Below are positions 56,080-64,000 of a stretch of 64,000 nucleotides of DNA, piece after piece; within the stretch, counting starts at the first letter, position 1; the number at the start of each line of letters is the position of its first letter. This stretch comes from Mytilus galloprovincialis (lineage: Eukaryota; Mollusca; Bivalvia; Mytilida; Mytilidae). The notes below the pieces were generated by a model. The model was not told where the DNA came from, searched no databases, and worked only from the letters and a program-made list of their open reading frames with translations. The stretch lies in contig NC_134846.1 in assembly GCF_965363235.1 (NCBI RefSeq), positions 5,957,001 through 6,021,000 on the forward strand, in the 5' to 3' direction. The translations under genes were made by a program, and so were the position numbers.

Positions 56080-57180
56080 CCTAATTCTATCTTATTCATT
56101 CAAATGTGACGTCATTGTTCATTTTTTGATGATCTGTTTTACAAATTCAAATGTGACGTCATTTTTTTGTCATTTTTAACAATTTCAAATATGACGTGAC
56201 TTGGCGTTGAGGTTTTGATTTATTCGGATGTGTCTATTTTTTGTGTTGCATTTTGTCGGGTTATGTAATGTATTTCGGTTGTTTCTTGTAATTAGTTAAT
56301 ACTTCAGTTTTATCATGTATATCTTTTGTATAGTTATTTTATAAAATTTACTGTTTGCAAAAGTTTAAATTATCCTAAATAATAGGGATGTTCTGGTACC
56401 TAACAGAAAACCCTGGCCGTTTTTGGCACAATTTTTTTGAACTTTTGGTCCTCGATGCTGTTCAACTTTGTACTTGTTTCGGCTTTCAAACTTTTGTATC
56501 TTGGCGTCACTACTAAGTCTTGTGTGGACAAGATACACTCCTGGCGTATTAAAATTTTAAACTTGTTGCCTTTTGTTAGTTATTATTCGTGTGTTTCTTT
56601 GTCAATTGTGTTCTCCTATTTATTTATATTGTAGTCCTGTAATGTTGTATTGACATTTTAATGTTATATTTCACATGGCCATAAAACAGATTTAGCATGC
56701 CACAAAACCAGGTTCAACCCACCATTTTTTCCTTTAAAAATGTCCTTAATCAAGTCAGGAATATGGCCATTGTTATAATATAGTTCGTTTCTGTGTGTGT
56801 TACATTTTAACGATGTGTTTCCATTGTATCGTTTGTTTTCTCTTATTTTTGAGTGTGAATTCACATTACTATAAGACGTGTCACAGTACTTATCTATCCC
56901 AAATTCATGTTTTTGGTTTTGATGTTGTATTTGTTATTCTCATAGGATTTTGTCTAATGCTTAGTCCGTTTCTGTGTGTGTTACATTTTAATGTTGTGTC
57001 GTTGTTCTACTCTTATATTTAATACGTTTCCCTCAGTTTCAGTTTGTTACCCCGATTTTGTTTTTGTCCATGGATTTATGAGTTTTGAACAGCGGTATAC
57101 TACTGTTGCCTTTATTTGTACATGCCCTTTTAACCTTTTTTTATTCAAAGAAGATACTCATGTTAAAAGGTAGTATTGCT
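56080..57180 (+). repeat. AACAGCGGTATACTACTG-family copies and other repeats inserted in the LINE
   Basis: Starts with the TGACGTCA-bearing block (56107-56199), continues TTGATTTATTCGGATGTGTC and GTATTTCGGTTGTTTC. An ACGCGCGT-family piece (56400-56580) and an ACCAAGTCAGG piece (56690-56780) follow, ending GAACAGCGGTATACTACTGT at about 57100. Confidence 0.55.
56107..56199. promoter_or_regulatory. Three CRE-like octamers inside a repeat
   Basis: TGACGTCA at 56107-56114 and 56154-56161 and TGACGTGA at 56192-56199, each preceded by CAAATRT. They match the cAMP response element consensus. Whether any factor binds is unknown. Confidence 0.5.
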
Positions 57181-58699
57181 TAAATTTTTTCTCCTTTACT
57201 TCAATATTGATCGTGTTTAACTCTCATTAAGCGAGTGTGCTATTCCATGATAATGTAAAATATTTGGCCTAAATTGATATAATTGGTGGAAATTTTAAAA
57301 TGAAATAATAGATATAGGAAGATGTGGTGTGAGTGCCAGTGAGACTACTCTCCATCTTTGCATTGATAATCTATCAAGTCATGCACTGTCCAGAGTTTTT
57401 TTTTTCAGTTTTCACAGTAGACCTTCTAACCACTAGTTTCAATGTTTTCTACCTCCCATTAGGAATACGATAGAATTTCATCAATTCATCTTAGTTTTCT
57501 AATTTGATTAAGGGATTTTCAAGCCTCAAAATCCTCTTGCCAAAATTTATTTGATGACCTTTTAATAGGCCCAATATAACTTAGTTCAATAAAAGTTATT
57601 TGCTTCACAATACAGACAAACTCACCCACTTTGAATTCGAATCATACATCCGTCTTACCCATGTGAGTTTTAGTCCCTGTATGAATGCTTTTTAATTTAG
57701 CCCTTTAAACCACCAATATAATAATCTTGACATAAAAGATCTCGCTTGAACTTATCTGGTTTATTATCCCAGATAAAAACATACATTTTATTTGTTAAAT
57801 TACGTAACATATTCTCATCTTGACTATAGAAAAATAGAATCAGATGATTTAATTTAGATTTGACCAAAATATTTTATCTTTCCAAAGGGGATGAGATACT
57901 GTTTTGACCATTTTTTCAAAGTGTTGTCTATTTTATCTAAAGCTGGCCTATAATTTTAATTAATCATTTTTATTAGGTCGACTGAAAAATTAATTCCAAG
58001 AGCTTAAATGTACTGGAGCTCCATTTAATCCCCACTTTACACAAATTTGATCCTGGCTATAATTTTTGCTACCTATTCAAATAACACTTGTGTTGTTTAT
58101 ATTAATCTTAAGTCCCAATATTTCATCATACAATTGGAGAACACGAAGAGATGCATCGAGCGATTCTGTTGAGCCATCTAATATCAATGATGTATGTATC
58201 ATCTGCTTATTGAGAAAATACAAATTCTGTATCATCTATAGTAATACCCTTTATCTTCTTACTATTTCTTACCAAAATGCCTAATATTTCTGCACATAGC
58301 AAGAACATATAAGGGTATAAAGGATCTCCCTGTTACAGCCTCTCCCTATAGTAAAGACTTCTGACAGAAAACAGTGTTTTGTCACTGCAGCTGTTATAAT
58401 GTTATAGAAGGGTTTAACCCAGGATATAACAGATTCACCAAAATAAAAATATCTTAACGAATCATAAAGAAATACATGGAATCGAATGCCGTGTAAAATT
58501 CAATCAGCAAGATAATTCCTGGAATATATTATTCTTCAGGAAAATGTAGAATATCATATATTAATCGTAAATTTTGTTTAATGGAAAAACTGGAATAAAT
58601 ACAAGTTTGTCTTTTTGTTAATTTTGACTGAGTGGAATATCATTCTATATGATATATCTTTTAATGTGTTTGACGATTTTTTTTATTGTGTTGGGATCT

Positions 58700-59740
58700 G
58701 ACTCACTGCAAGAACAGTATTACAATGCGTGTACCAAGTCAAACAATATGACAGGTGCTACCCATTAGTTTGATGTATTCATGCTTTTGGTTGTGCTTTT
58801 CATTTAAATAGGGACTTTCAATTTCAAAGTATCCTTGGAGTTTGATATATTGTGGTATTTTACTTTATACAAATAAATAAAAGTTTTCCCGAGGTTGTGA
58901 TAAAATATAACTCTATCACTCTCCATTGTAAACGCATCGTTCAAACTTGAACAGATAACCTCTAACGTCTAAATATAAAGTTCTAACTGAAGCAAAACAA
59001 ATAAAAATCAACTGCCAACAGCTTAAAAATATATATATAAAAAAATAAATAATGTTTTTTAATTGATATTTACTTCCTTATTACTATTGTTTCAAATACA
59101 AGAAATAACTAATCATCGCAATTTAAGTTCAATACCCCAAGAAGTTGATGTTTTACATTTAATTAAACATTGGCATAATATCTATCGGAGAATGACTCCG
59201 TTAAGAGACATTTAATTAGAAATAATCCGCTTTGAAAAAATATCTGTCTGCTAATCCTATCACTACACAGAACCCGATTACTGTTATTGAGAGGTTGCAT
59301 AATTATTGTTAACCGTTTTAGCAAGGTTGATGCACAAAAAGAAGATTAAAAAATATTATTTTTTCCATTTATAGTTGACACCCAAATGTTTTGCTTAAGA
59401 TAATCATTGCTTGATGTGTTAGGAAGTAATAATTACTCTAAACCAAAACTGACATGTAAGGAAAAAAGACGGAAAACAAAACTTTTTGCAACGTTTCTAC
59501 AGAAGTAAACAAAATTGAACCAACTTATTTCCGTCTACTTTATAATAGTCTCTAATTTTCATGAATATCTGATCACATCTACTTAGTACTATATAAGTCT
59601 TAATTGTTACAGAGTTAACAAACCGATGAAAATTGTTATCGTAAATCATTGTAGGTTTATTGAAAGTTCATAGCTATGGTTCCTTATTTAGATTTAATTC
59701 TGAATATAATTCGACCGCTGGGTAAAAGTATGTTTGTATT
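58700..59740. other. Repeat fragment then unrecognised AT-rich sequence
   Basis: 58700-58850 is an ACCAAGTCAGG-family copy (GTGTACCAAGTC, CCATTAGTTTGATG). From 58860 to 59740 I see no exon or repeat that I can name. Confidence 0.35.
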
Positions 59741-60450
59741 GATGATCATTACAATATGTCTCATGACATCACAGTACATGTGTAACCAATAAGTCAAACG
59801 GAGCGTTCCAGTTGTTTCCAATAACAATGTGTATGATTATCGTCACTGAGTTCAAAGCGCATGTGTATCATATTTATGTAACGAAAACTTTATCTTGTTT
59901 CCAAATACAATGGGCATGTTGGTGTTCCCTGAGCTCGCGGGACATGTTTATCATATAAACCCGATAACAAGTGCTTCTTATATTATCCAATACAGAATGT
60001 CTGCTATGCTCAAGGTAGATGTGTATATTTTTAATCTAAACATCCGTTTTTATTTTTACAAATAATGTGTCTAGTAGGCTTCTTCTCTGAGATGACAGTT
60101 ATCATATATCTAATACGGCCATAGACGCGTTTCTATTTAACCTAGCTAACAAAGGTGTTTTGAAGTCTTTCTAGAGTTCCTGGAACATGTGTATCATATT
60201 AATGATGACTCATAAACCTAAGGAGTTCCGAGTATTTTCATTAAAATGTATCTGATGGGCTTCACTGAGCTTGCAATAATTCTAAATAACGCATTATTAA
60301 TGTCACTAGATACAATATAATATTCCTGGAAGGCTTATCTGAACTCGTGGTTTATGTGTCTTATGTGTATAACATAAGGGATATAAAGACGTGTTCACTT
60401 GTTTCCCAATAAAATGTGTCTGGCGGGCACATCTGAGCTCAGACGCGTTC
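59740..60450. repeat. Degenerate tandem array, about 85-110-bp unit
   Basis: Recurring phrases: GACATCACAGTACATGTGTA, AAGCGCATGTGTATCATATT, GAGCTCGCGGGACATGTTTA, TTCCTGGAACATGTGTATCA, AATGTGTCTGGCGGGC. About six to seven units, each with an ATGTGTATCATAT core, a CTGAGCTC segment and a CCAATA-AAATGTGTCTG segment. Confidence 0.55.
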
Positions 60451-60654
60451 GAAGCTCGATCATTTAATTTCACACTAGGATATATTGATGATATTCATTC
60501 CATTAAATATTCAAATGTTTTTAAATAATTTCCTCTAAATTATGCTCAAGAACTAGAAATTAAAAAAACAGCAGACACGACTTCCTCTGCCTAATTTTAG
60601 ACTTTAAACCATGTGTTTTGTTCATACATTTATCTTAATATAATAATTTTGTTT

Positions 60655-61215
60655 GCAACTTTCAAATAAGAGGGAGGTTTATCTTACCATAAAACCTGGT
60701 TTAATCCATCCGTTTTTAAATAAAGAAAAGTTTGCACCAAGTCAGAAATGTAACAGTTTTTTTCATTCGTTTCATATGTTTGAGCTATTGGATTTGTCAT
60801 TTGATATGTGTCTATGTATTTTCGAGTTGGTTTCGTTGCACCTTAGTATTCCTCTTGTGCCATTTCTTTAATAGTTGGTGAATTTCCATCGGTTTTTGTT
60901 TGTTGCCTGGAATTGTTTTCTCTCAATCGATTTACGACTTTTGAACAGCGGTATACCAGCGTTGCCACTACAGTTTAAGGTACGTTACATTTTGAATTTT
61001 CTTGGAGGTCATTATTATTATTATATTACTAACACATGTAACATTTGCTTAGCTGTATTTGGCAAAATTTGTAAGAATTTTTGGTCCTCAATCATTTGTC
61101 AATGCTCTTGAACCTCGTACCTTATTTTGCTTTTTTTTCTCGAGCTGATGAGTCTTTTGTAGAAGAAACGCCTGTCTTGTGCAATAAAAAAATTTCAAAC
61201 CTGGTATCTGTTTTG
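60655..61215 (+). repeat. Repeat mosaic
   Basis: GAGGGAGGTTTATCTTACCA and GCACCAAGTCAG (60655-60800), GACTTTTGAACAGCGGTATA (60930-60970), then TTGGCAAAATTTGTAAGAAT, GAGCTGATGAGTCTTTTG (61040-61215, ACGCGCGT family). Confidence 0.55.
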
Positions 61216-61540
61216 CGATTATTTAAAATTTACTATAACAACGTCAAAGTACTTAACTTTATTAAATTGCCCGATATAATAATGATGAAACCTGTACTCA
61301 TAATGAATGATGGGGATTAAGAACAGTACATAATGTTAATTGTTTTACCATGTGTACCCCTATTTTTTGACATTTTTCCTATTATACTATGTTCATTTGG
61401 TTTGTTTCAATTTGAAAACATTGTTATTTTAGATGGTAAGTAAATTTAACTTTACCTGACGTAGCACGACACGACCTTGAGTATTGTAACAATAATACAT
61501 CATAGACTTCTAAAAGAGTATTCATTACAGGAAAGAAACG

Positions 61541-61544
<4 letters not shown>

Positions 61545-61600
<56 letters not shown>
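61545..61600. repeat. (AT)n microsatellite, about 27 repeats
   Basis: An uninterrupted AT run ending in ACATATATTATATG. A minus-strand open frame through it codes an alternating Tyr-Ile run and is not a gene. Confidence 0.9.
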
Positions 61601-61605
<5 letters not shown>

Positions 61606-61689
61606 TTATATGTATTACGAGGTCATATTTCTTTTTTGTAGAACACAGTCTGTTATTAACACGATGAAACAAGAGCGAAATAACCATTG

Positions 61690-62720
61690 ATTGGTTTTAT
61701 TTGTATAGCAACAGTTGGCAACAGTTTTTTTTTCAACAAATAAGAAAACGCCAGTAATAAGAGGGTATCTTAGGTGTATAAATTACAGTGGTGTTTCGCC
61801 GGATTGATGAACTTACATTGTAAGTATCAATCTGTGATTCATATCTCTACAGTAAGAGGGACAAAGCGTAAAGTAACTGAAAACACAACAGCGAAAAACT
61901 AATCTATAAAGTTTACAAATTAACAAAAAAAAAAACTATAAAAAGCCTATATATAAAAGTAAGGTGATTGTACCGTGTATTTTTTACGGAAATTGCATAT
62001 CCGTCAATTAGCTTCATTATTTATAATTCCCATCTAACAAGGTCGTTTTGCTCCAAAAATTAATTTGATAGTTTCGATATTGTTTTGTACACAATTTTTC
62101 ATAAGTTGATTATTTTTGAGTTTTTTGTAGTGTGATTTGATTTTGAATTGTATTTTTTTGGCTGTATTTCCTGAAAATGAATAGTTTTGTTGATTAAATT
62201 TTGACTTTTTATAAAATTTACTCGAATCCTTTAGATCAATTTTCCTGTATAATGGCTAGTTATAGTAATAAAGTTTACTCCTACTAGGCACACAAGGAGA
62301 AAGAATGGAAAAAATGCATGGTGTGTCAATGTTCTACATCAGAGTAATTAATATGTATGCGAGCGGTCAATGTATGTGAAGAAATGGTGACTTTGCTTTC
62401 TCTCGGAGGTCTACTTCCTATACACAAGGTGATAGGATGTTCCACAAGAATATTTCATGTTTTTAGGCTTGAAAATATTTAGGTCGGGAAGACTATCAGC
62501 AATATATGAGTAGATCAATAAAGTTCCCATAACTTGTTCGTCTGTAATCCTTCTTAGAGTTCCCCCCCCCCCAACCCAGTCCCGAGGCATCTACATATAA
62601 TTCAATGCGAGAATTCATGCGTTGTTGCTGTTTTTATTAGATACGATCTCAAACATTTAATAAAATCTGCCGAAAGAGACCAACGAAATAGAGTAAATTC
62701 GAGCCAAAAGGTATTTCAGG
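61690..62720. other. Unrecognised sequence
   Basis: AT-rich, with a C10 run at about 62563-62572. No gene, named repeat or structured RNA was recognised. Confidence 0.35.
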
Positions 62721-62725
62721 TAATA

Positions 62726-63415
62726 GAAGAGGGACGAAAGATACCAAAGGGACAGTCAAACTCATAAATCTAAAACAAACTGACAACGCCATGACTAAAA
62801 ATGAAAAAGACAAACAAACAACAGCACACATGACACAACATAGAAAACTAAAGAATAAACAACACGAACCCACCAAAAAACTAGGGGTGATCTCAGGTGC
62901 TCCGGAAGGGTAAGCAGATCCTGCTCTACATGTTGCACCCGTCATGTTGCTTATGTGATAACAAATCCGGTAAATAGTCTAATTCGGTAGGTCACATTTA
63001 TGAAAGGGAAGGGGATTGTAGTTACGACGTAAGGAACATATTCGATATCATTTGTGAAACGGTTATTCCATAACGGTCAACCAACTCGTGATTGCGTCCG
63101 TAAAATTTACGAAGGGATGATTTCAACTTCACCATTTGAAACTCTTGGTTTTATAGCTTCCTTGTGAGCAGCAACCCTCTAGCAAGAAAATCTTGATAGG
63201 AAATGCAAGCACGGGACTATCGTATCAATTGGGAGATATATACCCCGTCTGCAGGTGCTGCTGGAATGTTGCTACTTAGAAATGGAAAGTACGTTCACAA
63301 TTGGAAAGCTGAAATCATCTCTTTTGTCGTAAAGTTTGTCAATTACTAGGTGTAAGTCAAGATATAATGCCGACTTAACTTTATTTGTAGTATCCTTTAT
63401 CTCTAGCTCGAATAG
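62726..63415 (-). mobile_element. Second large copy of the reverse-transcriptase element
   Basis: It runs from GAAGAGGGACGAAAGATACC (3' end) through GGGAAGGGGATTGTAGTTAC to the region matching NIPAAPAYGVYISQ-like sequence, parallel to 37884-38500. It is shorter at the 5' side and more decayed than the first copy, so no open frame of use remains. Confidence 0.75.
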
Positions 63416-63589
63416 ATGGTCGTTCCATACCAGACTATAGAACCTGATCGCAAATAAACAAGCGTTACTTAAATATCTAGGTGATTTTACTCATTGTCAT
63501 CATGCTCAGTACCCGGTGTTGACGTCAGAACAGGATAAACTGTATTTTTGTTGACCCAATTGTCGTGACGATGTTACATGTGTTATCTT

Positions 63590-63940
63590 CCACAGGGTTA
63601 ACTGACTGCCAGAAAGAGGCAGACAGGCGAAAAATCCTGCATGCAATGTGTAATGTTGAAGAGTTTGGAAGGCAAAACAAGAAGGGTCGAATTATTACAA
63701 AGTCGCCAGATACAGATGTCCTTATTCGTTGTGCGTATTTTTTTTTTCATCAATGAAAAACACCCATAACTATGGTTTCAAAGACGAATAACTAGCAATA
63801 AAGATGGACGTAGATTCCATCCTGTACATGAATTGTGCAGTGTGTTGAACCATTTTATGTGTAAAGTTTTGTCTGCTGTGCATGCTTTGACAGGTTGTGT
63901 TCGGAATCGGGGGGAAACAAGTTTAAAAGGACAATCTTGG
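63590..63940 (+). pseudogene. SPDTDV / HAxTGC family gene fragment, broken
   Basis: After a good acceptor (ATCTTCCACAG) the frame reads LTDCQKEADRRKILHAMCNV, then GRIITKSPDTDVLIRCAYFF and a stop. In another frame come DGRRFHPVHELCSVL and CKVLSAVHALTGC, and in a third VFGIGGKQV. Members of this uncharacterised metazoan family carry EEADT, SPDTDV and HAFTGCD blocks; the acidic residues suggest a PIN/FEN-like nuclease fold, which is my inference. Here EEADT is KEADR and the block after TGC is deleted. At least two frameshifts and stops; a dead copy, perhaps continuing past the edge. Confidence 0.6.
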
Positions 63941-64000
63941 AGACTTGATTTAGACCATTTGTCAGCGGTGACATTGCTATGTTGATGTCAGCCGGACATT

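Larger units (their letters stand above)
55010..58640 (-). mobile_element. LINE (L1-like) 3' half, dead and split by later insertions
   Basis: The minus strand from 58340 down reads QGDPLYPYMFLLCAEILGIL, VRNSKKIKGITIDDTEFVFS, a stop, and ADDTYI, the reverse-transcriptase QGDP and ADD boxes. It continues with GSKNYSQDQICVKWGL, then KFKRDLLCQDYYIGGLKG and AFIQGLKLTWVRRMYDSNSK around 57680-57760. After a gap, the C-terminal FQYIIIHRILGTNSLLYKMK with ICTFCQEGPKTIEHLLC lies near 55800. The tail is (AAATAAAC)n at about 55012-55045. Several stops and frameshifts; an old copy. Insertions at about 55370-55495 and 56080-57380 split it. The 5' half is missing. Confidence 0.75.

Noticed and set aside
61424-61687. 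87-codon minus-strand frame with a Tyr-Ile repeat
   Set aside because: It is the translated (AT)n microsatellite.
1-64000. CRISPR arrays, operons, ribosome binding sites, tRNA and rRNA genes
   Set aside because: The DNA is eukaryotic; no spaced identical repeats of CRISPR type were seen, and no complete tRNA or rRNA was recognised by eye.

Overview
The window reads as nuclear DNA of a marine bivalve, most likely a mussel (Mytilidae). It is AT-rich, genes are split into short exons with GT-AG introns, and most of the rest is interspersed repeats. Several repeat signatures are ones I associate with Mytilus: GTACCAAGTCAGG, CAGACGCGCGTTTCGTCT, GATTGCCAATGAGAC, AACAGCGGTATACTACTG, and the bivalve TCACCTGGCCGAAAGGCC element. 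The species is inferred from these; no rRNA or mitochondrial marker is present. Repeat families are named below by their signatures.

Genes. All recognisable host-type genes lie on the minus strand except two broken fragments. (1) A cluster of small secreted-protein genes. One looks intact: five exons from 33950 down to 27415 join to 531 nt coding 176 aa, with a signal peptide and two six-cysteine domains, each encoded by two exons. A paralogue (50051 down to 40133) has the same five exons but carries a frameshift and a stop. Further first exons or remnants lie at 1279-1318, about 7150-7197, about 51302-51335 and about 52750-52796, so the cluster has been growing and decaying by duplication. 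(2) A four-exon gene (23675 to 12154) for a roughly 1,050-aa zinc-finger/RNase-H-like protein of an uncharacterised aquatic-invertebrate family. This copy is disabled.

Layout. 1-12 kb: duplicated and inverted flanks of the secreted-gene cluster, one 1.3-kb bivalve element, small foldback elements. 12-24 kb: the zinc-finger/RNase-H-like gene; its introns hold a 163-bp tandem array, a solo LTR rich in heat-shock-element-like motifs, and a broken C2H2 exon on the other strand. 24-27 kb: repeats. 27-34 kb: the intact secreted gene, with a hAT transposase remnant in intron 2. 34-40 kb: repeats and a 5'-truncated reverse-transcriptase element. 40-50 kb: the broken secreted paralogue, its introns packed with MITEs and repeats. 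50-55 kb: cluster remnants and repeats. 55-58.7 kb: a LINE on the minus strand broken up by younger insertions. 59.7-60.5 kb: a degenerate minisatellite. 62.7-63.4 kb: a second large copy of the reverse-transcriptase element. 63.6-64 kb: a broken SPDTDV-type gene on the plus strand.

How parts relate. The secreted genes share a TATA box about 60-70 bp upstream of the ATG and a 40-nt first exon ending in phase 1, which suggests a common promoter and origin. The remaining elements are independent insertions. Paralogous flanks inside the window serve as empty sites for dating several of them.
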